Shown here piece after piece: positions 33,316 to 42,229 of a DNA stretch of 64,000 nt (position 1 is the stretch's first letter; each line of letters starts with the position of its first letter). The stretch covers positions 1 through 64,000 of the forward strand of contig CAJFTA010000013.1 of NCBI GenBank assembly GCA_904419835.1, given 5' to 3'. The notes beneath the pieces are model-generated. The model did no database searches. It saw only the letters and a program-made list of their open reading frames with translations, and was not told the origin of the DNA. This stretch comes from an uncultured Pseudoflavonifractor sp. (lineage in GTDB: Bacteria > Bacillota > Clostridia > Oscillospirales > Oscillospiraceae). The position numbers were made by a program, and so were the translations under genes.

Positions 33316-33621
33316 CTATTCAAAGCGGATGATCCGCTCCAGCCCTGCCGCCCGCAGCACCTTGAGGGCCTGGGGCGGCACGTTGGCCACCGTCAGGGCG
33401 CCCCCCAGCTCCGCCATCCGGCGGTAGGCCCGCAGCAGCACCGCGATGCCCGAGCTGTCCATAAAGGTCACGCCGCTCAGGTCCAGGGTGAGCCGCCGGG
33501 GCAGCCCCGCGTCCACCTGGCGGTCCAGCTCCTGCATGATGGCCCGGGCGCCGTGGTGATCCACCTCGCCCGACACGGCCAGCCGCAGATTCCGGTCCTC
33601 ACCGGTACAGGTCACTGACAT
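33316..33621 (-). CDS. spoIIAA: Anti-sigma F factor antagonist SpoIIAA
   Basis: A 101-residue STAS-domain protein that frees SigF by binding SpoIIAB when unphosphorylated. The phosphorylated Ser lies in LSGVTFMDSSGIAVLLRAYR (about 47-66). LRLAVSGEVDHHGARAIMQE and LTVANVPPQALKVLRAAGLE complete the fold. The start is the ATG at 33621 with GGAGGGA upstream; the frame is open 23 codons further, but that part overlaps the terminator of the upstream gene. No clear sigma-H promoter was found in the short space before it. Confidence 0.93.
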   Translation of the reverse strand: MSVTCTGEDRNLRLAVSGEVDHHGARAIMQELDRQVDAGLPRRLTLDLSGVTFMDSSGIAVLLRAYRRMAELGGALTVANVPPQALKVLRAAGLERIIRFE

Positions 33622-33670
33622 AGCTTGTCCCTCCTGTGCGTTGAAAATACCCGTCCGCCCCGCGGACAGA

Positions 33671-33706
33671 AAAAAATCGCCATATACCATTTTCTGGTAT
33701 ATGGCG
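33671..33706 (-). terminator. Terminator of the lipoprotein gene
   Basis: Perfect 12-base stem CGCCATATACCA / TGGTATATGGCG, five-base loop, followed by seven T on the minus strand. It lies only 50 bases before the spoIIAA start. Confidence 0.9.
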
Positions 33707-33744
33707 ATTATAATGCATATGCCCCGCGCTTTCGGTCGAATCCC

Positions 33745-34998
33745 CTATTCCGTCCACGAGAATTCCGTAAACACCCACCGCTCCCCCACCTTTTCGTAGG
33801 GGAAGGCGGCGGATACCGCCTCCGCCGGGCGGGAGCCGTCGGACCAGGTCAGGGTGCCCTCCAGGCGGCAGATGAGCTTCACGCCGCTCTCCCGCTCCAC
33901 CTGGACGGACACGCCGGTCAGGGCGGGGGCGGTGCTGGCGTTCTGGGCGCAGCAGAGCGCGCCGTCAAGGTCCCGGTAGATCCCCAGGCTCAGCAGCTCC
34001 TCCGCGATCTCGTCGGAGAAGATGCCCTTCAGGTACATCCGCAGGTCCAGCACCGTGGAGAACCGGCTGTCCTCCACCGGGTACCACGTGCCGCCGTCCT
34101 CCGCCGTCCTGGCGTCGGCGGCCGTTTTCAGCGGCGCGCCGTTGAACCAGCCCCAGGCCTCCAGCGCCCGGGTGAGCTGAATCCTGGCCTCTGTCTCTGG
34201 CTGCCGGACGTATATGCCGAAGGCGTCGTCCCGCTGCATGCGGTACACGTTCCCCTCCCGCATGATGACAAACCAGCTTCCGCTCTCCTGGGCCACGGTC
34301 CCACCGGTGTAGCTGGGGTGGAGGACCCACATATCCGTCCCGATGCCGGGAATCTCGGCGGCCCAGGCGTCAAACCAGCTCTTCAGCCGGTTATGGTCCT
34401 CCCAGTCGCCGGTGTAGGCCGCCAGGTGCTCCGCGCACAGGTCCAGCAGCCCGTCCCGGTCCAGCAGGGACTGGGTGGCCACCATCCAGTCGCCCTCCGG
34501 GTCGGCGGCGCGGAGCATCACGTTCACCAGCTCGGCCGCCGCGTCCTCGGGGGCCATGGTCCCGGTATCGTCTTCATAGAAATAGACGTCCGGCTGGGAG
34601 AGGGGCGAGCCGTCCGCCCCCTCCCCCTGGTCGTCCACCGCCGTCCCGGGGACATAGCCGGCAAACCAGTATCTGCGGTCCATGGCATACCACTGCCCGT
34701 TGGACAGGCTGTCCGGGTACCGCTCCCACAGCGTCTCGGCCAGCGCCCGGCAGTCCGGCGCGCTGGTCTCGGCGGGGGGCTGGCTCTCCGTGGGCGCGGG
34801 GGCGGCGGTTTCCACTGGGGAATCGCTCTCCTCCGGCGGCTCCCCGGTGGGCGCGGGAGAGACCGTCTGCTCCGGCGTCGCGGCAGCCTCCGTGGACGCG
34901 GGCGGCTCAGGCTGTCCCGTCTCTCCCGCCGGCTGCGTCCGGCATCCGGCCAGCAGCAGAAGCAGCAATATGGTAAGCAAAGCGGCCCGCTTTCTCAC
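33745..34998 (-). CDS. Lipoprotein of unknown function
   Basis: A 417-residue surface lipoprotein that I do not recognise. The signal sequence ends LLLLLLAGCRT (lipobox, Cys at about 18). A Pro/Glu/Ala/Thr linker (about 20-75) tethers a globular region (about 78-417), which has repeated W/Y-containing segments such as DRRYWFAGYVPGTA, SGSWFVIMREGNVYRM and VGERWVFTEFSW. The last ~90 residues resemble the conserved SH3/NTF2-like ends seen in clostridial lipoproteins, but without a clear motif. GTG at 34998, following GGGAGGGG, is the start; the ATG upstream would add non-signal sequence. Single gene with promoter and terminator. Confidence 0.75.
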   Translation of the reverse strand: MRKRAALLTILLLLLLAGCRTQPAGETGQPEPPASTEAAATPEQTVSPAPTGEPPEESDSPVETAAPAPTESQPPAETSAPDCRALAETLWERYPDSLSNGQWYAMDRRYWFAGYVPGTAVDDQGEGADGSPLSQPDVYFYEDDTGTMAPEDAAAELVNVMLRAADPEGDWMVATQSLLDRDGLLDLCAEHLAAYTGDWEDHNRLKSWFDAWAAEIPGIGTDMWVLHPSYTGGTVAQESGSWFVIMREGNVYRMQRDDAFGIYVRQPETEARIQLTRALEAWGWFNGAPLKTAADARTAEDGGTWYPVEDSRFSTVLDLRMYLKGIFSDEIAEELLSLGIYRDLDGALCCAQNASTAPALTGVSVQVERESGVKLICRLEGTLTWSDGSRPAEAVSAAFPYEKVGERWVFTEFSWTE

Positions 34999-35107
34999 GC
35001 CGACCCCTCCCAACAGCTGTTGATTCTCTGATTGCATTGTGTCCAGATTTTCATATTTTCACAGGTGCGCAGGGCGCAAAACCGTATCCCATGCTATATG
35101 GTATGTT

Positions 35108-35136
35108 ATCATACCTTTTTTCTCTGCTTCTATCAA
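35108..35136 (-). promoter_or_regulatory. Promoter of the lipoprotein gene
   Basis: Minus strand: TTGATA (35136-35131), 17-base spacer, TATGAT (35113-35108). The rest of 35000-35250 holds no gene. Confidence 0.7.
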
Positions 35137-35253
35137 CGATAATTTGTAAACTTTTTTGAAACCACAGGGCGGCAAAACCGCTTCTGCCCCATGGAGGTCC
35201 CTCATGCTCTCTTTTTCGCCCGTTTGGAACAAAAAACCGTATTTTGAAAAAAT

Positions 35254-35285
35254 GCCGCCGGAGACGTCAGCGCGTCTCCGGCGGC
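35254..35285 (-). terminator. valS terminator
   Basis: Perfect 12-base stem GCCGCCGGAGAC / GTCTCCGGCGGC with an eight-base loop, then ATTTTTTC on the minus strand. Confidence 0.9.
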
Positions 35286-35307
35286 AGCAGTTCCTATGGG
35301 GTTGGCG

Positions 35308-37995
35308 TTACATGTTGGCGTGCTCTTCCTCCAGCTTGGCCACCAGCTCGCGGAGCTTGACGGCCCGCTCCCGCTCGGCCTCCACCACGTTGGCGGGGGC
35401 CTTGTTGACAAAGCCGGGGTTCTGGAGCTTGGCCTCCAGCTTGTCCAGCTCGGCCCGGTTCTTCTTGAGCTCCTTCTCCATGCGGGCCTTCTCCTTCTCC
35501 ATGTCCACCAGCTCGGCCAGAGGGATGGAGATACGGGCGGCGTGGGTGATGACGGTGACCATGCCCTTGGTGTCCTGGTCAGCGTCGGTGACGCCGGTGA
35601 TGGTCACGTCGCTGGCGTAGCCCAGCCGCTTGAGGAAGGGGATGCCCAGCTCGAACACGTCCCGGTGCAGGGTGGCCACGGTGACGTGGGCCTTCTTGGA
35701 GGGGGGTACGTTCATCTCGGAGCGGCGGGTGCGGATGGCGCCGATGGCGTCCATGATCATCTCCATGGCCCGCTCCTCGTCGGGGAAGTCCAGGGTCACG
35801 CTGTGCTCCGGCCACTTCTGGAGCATCAGGTAGTCCCCCGATTTATGAGGTTGCTTCGCTTGTTCTCCATCGAAGTGTCCACCGGACACTTCGACGTGGG
35901 GCAGGGCCTGCCAGATCTCCTCGGTGATGAAGGGCATGAAGGGGTGGAGCAGCTTGAGGATCTGGGTCAGCACATAGCAGAGCACCTTCTGGGCGTTGAC
36001 CTTGGCCTCCTCGTCATCGCCCTGGAGGCGGGCCTTGGTCAGCTCGATATACCAGTCGCAGTAGGAGTCCCAGATGAAGTCGTAGATCTTCTGGGCCGCC
36101 ACGCCCAGCTCGTACTTGTCCATGTTCTCCGTCATGTCGGGGATCAGGGCGTTGAGCTTGGAGAGAATCCAGCGGTCCTCCAGCTCCAGCTTCTCGGGCA
36201 GCTCGCACTTGTCGATGGTCAGGTTCATCATCAGGAAGCGGCTGGCGTTCCAGATTTTATTGGCAAAGTTGCGCATGGCCTCGCACCGCTCGGTGTAGAA
36301 GCGCATGTCGTTTCCGGGGGAGTTGCCGGTGACCAGGTTGAAACGCAGGGCGTCGGCGCCGTACTTCTCGGCGATCTCCAGGGGGTCGATGCCGTTGCCC
36401 AGGCTCTTGGACATCTTGCGGCCCTTGTCGTCCCGGACCAGGCCGTGGATGAACACGGTGTGGAAGGGGGGCTTGCCGGTGTGCTCGCAGGCGGAGAAGA
36501 TCATGCGGGCCACCCAGAAGAAGATGATGTCGTAACCGGTAACCAGCACGTCGGTGGGATAGAAGTACTTATAGTCCTCGGTCTCCTCAGGCCAGCCCAG
36601 GGTGGAGAAGGGCCACAGGGCGGAGGAGAACCAGGTGTCCAGCACGTCGTCCTCCTGCTTGATGTGCTTGGAGTGGCAGTGCTCGCACTCGGTGGGGTCG
36701 GTCTCGCTGACGGTGATGTGGCCGCACTCGGCGCAGGTCCAGGCGGGGATGCGGTGGCCCCACCAGAGCTGGCGGGAGATGCACCAGTCGTGGACGTTCT
36801 CCATCCAGTTGGTGTAGGTCTTGGAGAAGCGGTCGGGGACGAATTTGACCTCCCCGTCGTTGACCACCCGCAGGGCCTCCTGGGCCAGGGGGGCCATCTT
36901 CACGAACCACTGGGCGGAGATGATGGGCTCCACGTCGGTGCCGCAGCGGTAGCAGGTGCCCACGTTGTGGGCGTGGGGCTCCACCTTCTCCAGCAGGCCC
37001 AGAGCCTCCAGGTCGGCCACAACGGCCTTGCGGGCCTCGTAGCGGTCCATACCCTCGTACCTGCCGCCGTTGGCGTTGACCCTGCCCTCGTCGTCCAGCA
37101 CGCGGATGGACTCCAGGTTGTGCCGCAGGCCCACCTCAAAGTCGTTGGGGTCGTGGGCGGGGGTCATCTTCACGCAGCCGGTGCCGAACTCCATGTCCAC
37201 GTACTCGTCGGCCACGATGGGGATCTCACGGTCCATGAGGGGCAGGATGCAGGTCTTGCCGATGAGGTCCTTGTAGCGCTCGTCGTTGGGGTTGACGGCC
37301 ACACCGGTGTCGCCCATCATGGTCTCGGGCCGGGTGGTGGCCACGACGACATAGCGGCCCTCCTCGCCCTTGATGGGATACTTCAGGTGCCACAGATTGC
37401 CCGGCTTGTCCTTGTACTCCACCTCGGCGTCGCTCAGGGCGGTGACGCAGTGGGGGCACCAGTTGATGATGCGGCTGCCCTTGTAGATGAGACCCTTCTT
37501 ATAGAGGGAGACGAACACGTGGCGCACGGCGTTGGACAGGCCCTCGTCCATGGTGAACCGGGCACGGCTCCAGTCGCAGGAGGCGCCCAGCTTCTTCTGC
37601 TGCTGGACGATGCGGTCGCCGTACTTGTGCTTCCAGTCCCACACCCGCTCCAGGAACTTGTCCCGGCCCAGGTCGTAGCGGGTCAGGCCCTCGTTCTTGC
37701 GCAGCTCCTCCTCCACCTTGATCTGGGTGGCGATGCCGGCGTGGTCGGTGCCGGGGACCCACAGGGCGGCGTAGCCCTCCATCCGCTTGAAGCGGATGAG
37801 GATGTCCTGGAGGGTGGAGTCCATGGCGTGGCCCATGTGGAGCTGGCCGGTGACGTTGGGGGGCGGCATGACAATGGTGAAGGGCTTCTTGTCGGGGTCA
37901 CGGTGGCCCTCAAAGCAGCCGTTCTTCTCCCACATCTCATAGACGCGGCCTTCCACCTCCTGGGGTTCGTAAACCTTGGGAAGTTCTTTCTTCAT
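35308..37995 (-). CDS. valS: Valyl-tRNA synthetase
   Basis: Charges tRNA-Val and edits mischarged threonine. At 895 residues it is full length. The class I signatures are [15 protein letters not shown] (about 43-57) and KMSKSLGNG (about 527-535). The editing domain lies between (about 150-350), the anticodon-binding domain follows (about 600-780), and a C-terminal coiled coil closes the protein (about 830-895, [20 protein letters not shown]). AAAAGGAG precedes the ATG at 37995. The gene is preceded by a valine-type T-box leader, so its expression should rise when uncharged tRNA-Val accumulates. Confidence 0.97.
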   Translation of the reverse strand: MKKELPKVYEPQEVEGRVYEMWEKNGCFEGHRDPDKKPFTIVMPPPNVTGQLHMGHAMDSTLQDILIRFKRMEGYAALWVPGTDHAGIATQIKVEEELRKNEGLTRYDLGRDKFLERVWDWKHKYGDRIVQQQKKLGASCDWSRARFTMDEGLSNAVRHVFVSLYKKGLIYKGSRIINWCPHCVTALSDAEVEYKDKPGNLWHLKYPIKGEEGRYVVVATTRPETMMGDTGVAVNPNDERYKDLIGKTCILPLMDREIPIVADEYVDMEFGTGCVKMTPAHDPNDFEVGLRHNLESIRVLDDEGRVNANGGRYEGMDRYEARKAVVADLEALGLLEKVEPHAHNVGTCYRCGTDVEPIISAQWFVKMAPLAQEALRVVNDGEVKFVPDRFSKTYTNWMENVHDWCISRQLWWGHRIPAWTCAECGHITVSETDPTECEHCHSKHIKQEDDVLDTWFSSALWPFSTLGWPEETEDYKYFYPTDVLVTGYDIIFFWVARMIFSACEHTGKPPFHTVFIHGLVRDDKGRKMSKSLGNGIDPLEIAEKYGADALRFNLVTGNSPGNDMRFYTERCEAMRNFANKIWNASRFLMMNLTIDKCELPEKLELEDRWILSKLNALIPDMTENMDKYELGVAAQKIYDFIWDSYCDWYIELTKARLQGDDEEAKVNAQKVLCYVLTQILKLLHPFMPFITEEIWQALPHVEVSGGHFDGEQAKQPHKSGDYLMLQKWPEHSVTLDFPDEERAMEMIMDAIGAIRTRRSEMNVPPSKKAHVTVATLHRDVFELGIPFLKRLGYASDVTITGVTDADQDTKGMVTVITHAARISIPLAELVDMEKEKARMEKELKKNRAELDKLEAKLQNPGFVNKAPANVVEAERERAVKLRELVAKLEEEHANM

Positions 37996-37999
37996 TCTT

Positions 38000-38290
38000 T
38001 CTGACACTCCTTTTCGGGGCAAACAACTTTTTTGCGCAACAAAAAAGTCCGCCCCAAGCGTTTTGCTCAGGACGAACCGATGCAGTCCGTGGTACCACCT
38101 GAATTTTCTCCCGTGGGAGAACACTCATTGTCTCGGTAACGGGAGAACCCGCCGCCCCCTACTTGCTTCAGGAGCGGAGCTCCGGGACCACCTTCCGCAT
38201 TCCCAACGGAGAGCCTTGCACCGACCGGCTCCTCTCTGCACCCTGGAAAATGCGTACTCCTTCCCTTCGCGGCTTTTTACTATGAACGCT
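38000..38290 (-). promoter_or_regulatory. T-box riboswitch leader of valS (Val)
   Basis: On the minus strand: a stem I with the AGTA element near 38255, the T-box sequence GGTGGTACCACGG at about 38099-38087, and a terminator stem ending in GGACTTTTTTG near 38047-38040. By pairing of the lower helix (GGGA with TCCC) the specifier is GTG (38191-38189), a Val codon; an overlapping GTC cannot be ruled out. It regulates valS by tRNA-Val charging. Confidence 0.88.
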
Positions 38291-38294
38291 CTCT

Positions 38295-38323
38295 AGTATA
38301 TTCATTTTTCAAAACATTGTCAA
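38295..38323 (-). promoter_or_regulatory. valS T-box promoter
   Basis: Minus strand: TTGACA (38323-38318), 17-base spacer, TATACT (38300-38295). Confidence 0.85.
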
Positions 38324-38432
38324 GGAGAACAGATGGTTTTCCCTGCTTTTTCGCCGCCGGAAATACCCGGAACTTCTCCGGCGTTCCTGCGTCTAAAAGG
38401 TACACAATGCCACAGGAACGGAGGCTGACAGG

Positions 38433-38813
38433 ATGAAAAAATCTGCTCTGTTGGGTCTGGCGCTGACGCTGGCCCTGCTGCCGGCCGGCTGCGGACAGGA
38501 CGCCGCTGGGCCGTCCGCCGAAATTCCCCCCTTCTCCTACTCCGAGGTGCAGGATACCTATGGGGAAAACGTTCCCGGCGTTCTCCGGGACGGCTTTCAA
38601 AACACATCTCCCCTTGCAATCGACAGCGCAGAGGAGGCCGCTCAGCGGGCCTTGGCGGAGTGTACCATTCCCTACGACTCCGTCACCTGCCGCTACGACA
38701 GCGAGGCCGACATGTGGGACGTCTGCTTCTTTACATCGGGGGTCGTCGGTGGCTGCCAGGACGTGTATCTCAACGGCAGCGGCGTCACCTGCCTGATTGT
38801 GTACGGCGAATAA
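38433..38813 (+). CDS. Small lipoprotein, unknown function
   Basis: A 126-residue exported protein with a lipoprotein signal (LALLPAGCGQD, Cys at about 20). The mature part is acidic, with SAEEAAQRALAECTIPYDSV (about 65-84) and four further Cys residues (near 76, 85, 98, 108), which might form disulfides. I do not recognise a family. The GTGGGAGG-like GGAGGCTGACAGG precedes the ATG. It diverges from valS and is followed by a promoter of the next gene, so it is a stand-alone unit. Confidence 0.65.
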   Translation: MKKSALLGLALTLALLPAGCGQDAAGPSAEIPPFSYSEVQDTYGENVPGVLRDGFQNTSPLAIDSAEEAAQRALAECTIPYDSVTCRYDSEADMWDVCFFTSGVVGGCQDVYLNGSGVTCLIVYGE

Positions 38814-38850
38814 TTCCCGACCAGCTTCCCCAAAAAGTTCCATTCAGCTG

Positions 38851-38879
38851 TTGCGTTTTTCCGTCTGGTCCTGTATAAT
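38851..38879 (+). promoter_or_regulatory. Promoter of the TSCPD gene
   Basis: TTGCGT (38851-38856), 17-base spacer, TATAAT (38874-38879). Confidence 0.7.
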
Positions 38880-38932
38880 ATCTCCCGATATTTTGAGCCC
38901 CACCCAGGGGCTGTATGCGGAGGCATTTTTTC

Positions 38933-39181
38933 ATGACCATTGATTACAGAACCAGAGGCGTCTGCTCCACCCGGATGGTAATCGACGTGGAGAACGACAC
39001 GATTCAGTCCGTGAAGATTTTCAACGGCTGCGACGGCAACCTCCAGGGCATCTCCCGTCTGGTGGAGGGCATGAAGGTCACCGACGCCATCTCCAAGCTG
39101 GAGGGCATCCGCTGCGGCGGCAAGTCCACCTCCTGCCCCGACCAGCTGGCCCAGGCCCTCAAGCAGGCCGTCAACGCCTGA
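38933..39181 (+). CDS. TSCPD-domain protein (TIGR03905 type)
   Basis: An 82-residue protein consisting of one TSCPD domain, related to the C-terminal part of B12-dependent ribonucleotide reductases. The Cys residues that may bind metal are in TRGVCSTRMV (about 10), FNGCDGNLQG (about 34), GIRCGGKSTSCPDQLAQALK (about 62 and 69). The stand-alone family has no proven function. The start at 38933 has GCGGAGG nine bases before it; an ATG 18 bases further up would leave that site inside the gene. Confidence 0.85.
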   Translation: MTIDYRTRGVCSTRMVIDVENDTIQSVKIFNGCDGNLQGISRLVEGMKVTDAISKLEGIRCGGKSTSCPDQLAQALKQAVNA

Positions 39182-39251
39182 ATCCAACATTCAAAGCGGT
39201 CCCAACGGCCTTTGCGCCGGTGGGGCCGCTTTCTGTGAGGAGAGATTGTCT

Positions 39252-40367
39252 ATGGCTTCATCCATTGTTTCCTTTGTCAAGCGGGAGGCCGTGGGCTGCA
39301 TCGCCCTGCTGTGCGCCCTGGTCTCCATGATTTTTGTCCCGCCCTCGGCGGCCTACCTGGGGTATATCGACTTTCGGGTGCTCTCGCTGCTGTTCTGCCT
39401 GATGGCGGTGGTGGCCGGGCTCCAGGACTGCGGCCTCTTCGCTGTGCTGGCCCAGAAGCTGCTCGCCGGCAAGAAGCGGATGCGCTTCATCTCCCTGGTG
39501 CTGGTGCTCCTCCCATTTTTCGTCTCCATGCTCATCACCAACGACGTGGCCCTCATCACCTTTGTCCCCTTCACGCTGCTGGTGCTGGGGCTGGTGGGGC
39601 GGCTGGAGCGGGCACTGTACCTGGTGGTGCTCCAGACCCTGGCGGCCAATCTGGGCAGCATGGCCACTCCAGTGGGCAACCCCCAGAACCTGTACCTCTA
39701 CTCCGCCTTCGGCATTCCCGCCGGGGAATTCTTCGCCGTCATGGCTCCCCTGACCCTGGTGAGCCTGGCGGGCCTGTCCGTGGCCGCCCTGTGCGTCAAG
39801 CCGGAGGGCATTGAGGTCCGCTTCCCCGAGAAGCAGACCATCCGGCGTCCCCGGCAGCTGTGGCTGATGGCCGTCCTCTTCCTGCTGTGCCTGCTGTCCG
39901 TGTTCCACGTGCTCCACTACGCCGCGCTGCTGGCCATCGTGGCGGTGTGCCTGCTTCTCTTCGCCCGGCATCTCTTCCCCCGTGTGGACTACGGACTGCT
40001 CTTCACCTTTATCTGCTTCTTCATTTTTGCGGGCAACATCGGCAATATCCCGGCGGTGAAGGACTTTCTCTCCGCCGTCATGGCAGAGAACACCTTTATT
40101 ACCTCCCTGTGCGCCAGCCAGATCATCAGCAATGTACCCGCGGCGGTGCTCCTCTCCGGCTTCACCGAGGACTGGAAGGGCCTGCTTCTGGGCACCGACG
40201 TGGGCGGCCTGGGCACCCTCATCGCCTCCCTGGCCAGCCTCATCTCCTTCCGGCTGTACCTCAAGTCCCCCGGCGCCAAGTCCCTGCGCTATCTGGGTGT
40301 GTTCACCCTGGCCAACCTGGTGGGACTGGCAATCCTGATTGCTGTATCCTTGATCTTCCTGCTGTAA
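39252..40367 (+). CDS. Anion permease of the ArsB/NhaD-DASS group
   Basis: A 371-residue membrane transporter with about 10-11 helices and the two half-repeats of the ion transporter superfamily. Recognisable are MLITNDVALITFVPFTLLVL (about 93-112, the re-entrant ITNDVA motif), SMATPVGNPQNLYLYSAFGI (about 137-156) and the second-half SQIISNVPAAVLLSGF (about 288-303). Substrate unknown; members move dicarboxylates, sulfate, arsenite or Na+/H+. GTGAGGAGAG precedes the ATG. Ends at a strong bidirectional terminator. Confidence 0.82.
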   Translation: MASSIVSFVKREAVGCIALLCALVSMIFVPPSAAYLGYIDFRVLSLLFCLMAVVAGLQDCGLFAVLAQKLLAGKKRMRFISLVLVLLPFFVSMLITNDVALITFVPFTLLVLGLVGRLERALYLVVLQTLAANLGSMATPVGNPQNLYLYSAFGIPAGEFFAVMAPLTLVSLAGLSVAALCVKPEGIEVRFPEKQTIRRPRQLWLMAVLFLLCLLSVFHVLHYAALLAIVAVCLLLFARHLFPRVDYGLLFTFICFFIFAGNIGNIPAVKDFLSAVMAENTFITSLCASQIISNVPAAVLLSGFTEDWKGLLLGTDVGGLGTLIASLASLISFRLYLKSPGAKSLRYLGVFTLANLVGLAILIAVSLIFLL

Positions 40368-40370
40368 CAA

Positions 40371-40405
40371 AAAAGAGGCTCGCACCTATGTGCGAGCCTC
40401 TTTTT
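40371..40405. terminator. Bidirectional terminator
   Basis: Stem GAGGCTCGCA / TGCGAGCCTC with a six-base loop, flanked by AAAAA and TTTTT, between the convergent permease and ABC transporter genes. Confidence 0.92.
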
Positions 40406-40416
40406 CATGTACTTGT

Positions 40417-41202
40417 TCAAGAGAGCAGGATGCGGTCGTTGTCCAGGCCCTTGCCCACGTTCTCCCGAAAGCGGCGGAGCAGGTCGTCCACGGTCATCCC
40501 CCTGCGCTCCTCCCCCTTCACGTCCAGCACAATGCGGCCGCCGTCCATCATCAGGGTGCGGTTGCCCATGCTCAGGGCGTCGTGCATGTTGTGGGTGACC
40601 ATCATAGTGGTGATGTGGTGCTCCTCCACCACCTGGCGGGTGATGTCCAGCACCTTCTCCGCTGTGGCCGGGTCCAGGGCCGCGGTGTGTTCATCCAGCA
40701 TCAGCAGCCAGGGCGGCACCATGGTGGACATGAGGAGGGTCAGTGCCTGCCGCTGGCCGCCCGAGAGCAGACCCACCGGCTGCTTCATCCGGTCCTCCAG
40801 CCCCATGCCCAGCAGGGCCAGCTGGTCCCGGAACCGCGCGCGGTCCGCCCGGGTCGTGTGGGAGAACCAGCCCCCGCTCCCCGCGGCCAGCGCCAGATTT
40901 TCCTCAATGGTCATGCCGGGGGCGCTGCCCCGCATGGGGTCCTGGAACAGGCGGCCGATGTGCTTGGCCCGCTTGTACTCAGGCATAAAGGTGATGTCCC
41001 GGCCGTCCACGATGATGGAGCCCTCATCCACGAAAAAGCTGCCCGAGACGGCGTTGAACAGAGTGGATTTCCCCGCCCCGTTGGAGCCGATGATGGTGAC
41101 AAAGTCGCCGGCATCCAGGTGGAGGGAGAGGTCGGTCAGGGCCTTCTTCTCATTGACCGTGCCGGGGTTGAAGGTCTTGGAGATATGGGACAAGGTCAGC
41201 AT
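40417..41202 (-). CDS. trpZ: ABC transporter ATPase, TrpZ-like
   Basis: The nucleotide-binding subunit of a three-gene importer (261 residues). Walker A is IIGSNGAGKSTLFNAVSG (about 37-54), the signature is LLSGGQRQALTLL (about 146-158), Walker B is WLLMLDEHTAAL (about 167-178), and MMVTHNMHDAL carries the switch His. It overlaps the permease gene by seven bases and belongs to the operon behind a Trp T-box. The family was linked to tryptophan uptake through such leaders. Substrate assignment rests on the leader, not on this protein. Confidence 0.85.
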   Translation of the reverse strand: MLTLSHISKTFNPGTVNEKKALTDLSLHLDAGDFVTIIGSNGAGKSTLFNAVSGSFFVDEGSIIVDGRDITFMPEYKRAKHIGRLFQDPMRGSAPGMTIEENLALAAGSGGWFSHTTRADRARFRDQLALLGMGLEDRMKQPVGLLSGGQRQALTLLMSTMVPPWLLMLDEHTAALDPATAEKVLDITRQVVEEHHITTMMVTHNMHDALSMGNRTLMMDGGRIVLDVKGEERRGMTVDDLLRRFRENVGKGLDNDRILLS

Positions 41203-42131
41203 TTCTCCCCGCCTCCCTTCACGCTGCCGGATCGGTAGGTCAGCCGGCGGCGGATCATGGGCCAGCGGCTCTTCAGGTAGGGCCCGGAGATGGCCAGCAC
41301 CACGATGACGGAGGACACCAGCTTGAGCATGAAGGCCGGCATGTCAAAGCGCAGGGCCACGGTGTACACCAGGCGGAAGATGAAGGCGCCCAGCACCACC
41401 CCCACCGCCCGGGTGAGGATGCCTCCGCGGCCCAGGATGGTGCCGCCGATGAGCAGGGAGGCCAGGGCGATGGTCACCATGCCGGTGCCGATGTTTACGT
41501 CCACCGAGCGCTGAGACTGGGCCAGCAGGCAGCCGGACAGGCCGGTGAAGGCGTTGGCCACGCACAGGCCCACCATGGTGGTGAACGCCGGGTTGATGGA
41601 GGAGGAGCGCACCATGTCCGGGTTGTTGCCCGTGGCCCGGATGGCCAGGCCCAGCCGCGTGTTGAGGAATACCGTGAGGAATGCCGTCACCAGGACCACG
41701 GCGATGGCCGCCACCACCAGCCTGTACTGGTCCTCCAGGAAGGTGCCCTTCAGCAGGTCCCGCATGAGGGTGAACACCGTGGTGGTCTGATTCATGTTCA
41801 GCAGGGACGAGCCGCCCATCACGGCGATGTTGATGGAGTAGAGCCCGGTGTTGACGATAATGCCCGAGAGCAGGCTGTCCACGCCCATCTTGGTCTGGAG
41901 CAGGGCGGTGAGGAAGCCGGAGCACACCCCCGCCGCCATGGCGGCCGCAATGGACAGGAAGGGGTGGCCCGAGATGGCCACCACCGCGCCCACCGCGGCC
42001 CCCAGGGTAAAGCAGCCGTCGGTGGACAGGTCGCATACATTCAGCATGCTGTAGCTCAAAAACAGCGCCAGGACAGTCAGCGAACAGATAAGCCCCAGTT
42101 CAAGTGCAGTCTGGATCAGCGCCAGATCCAC
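41196..42131 (-). CDS. trpY: ABC transporter permease, TrpY-like
   Basis: The membrane subunit of the importer, 311 residues, related to the branched-chain/ribose-type permeases used with BMP-like binding proteins. About 9 hydrophobic segments are visible, with MLNVCDLSTDGCFTLGAAVG (about 29-48) and the LGLAIRATGNNPDMVRSSSI loop (about 157-176) that contacts the ATPase. The start is a GTG (42131) placed eight bases after AAGGAGG. It lies 98 bases downstream of the binding protein gene; that gap carries a GGAGC/GCTCC hairpin. Confidence 0.85.
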   Translation of the reverse strand: MDLALIQTALELGLICSLTVLALFLSYSMLNVCDLSTDGCFTLGAAVGAVVAISGHPFLSIAAAMAAGVCSGFLTALLQTKMGVDSLLSGIIVNTGLYSINIAVMGGSSLLNMNQTTTVFTLMRDLLKGTFLEDQYRLVVAAIAVVLVTAFLTVFLNTRLGLAIRATGNNPDMVRSSSINPAFTTMVGLCVANAFTGLSGCLLAQSQRSVDVNIGTGMVTIALASLLIGGTILGRGGILTRAVGVVLGAFIFRLVYTVALRFDMPAFMLKLVSSVIVVLAISGPYLKSRWPMIRRRLTYRSGSVKGGGEKC

Positions 42132-42229
42132 AGCGATTCCTCCTTCTTCTCACGGCGGGAGAAACCGGAGCGCAAGCTCCGGCCCTCCGCCTTCGCCGGG
42201 CTCTGCCGGCGTCCGTATTCTGTCTGATG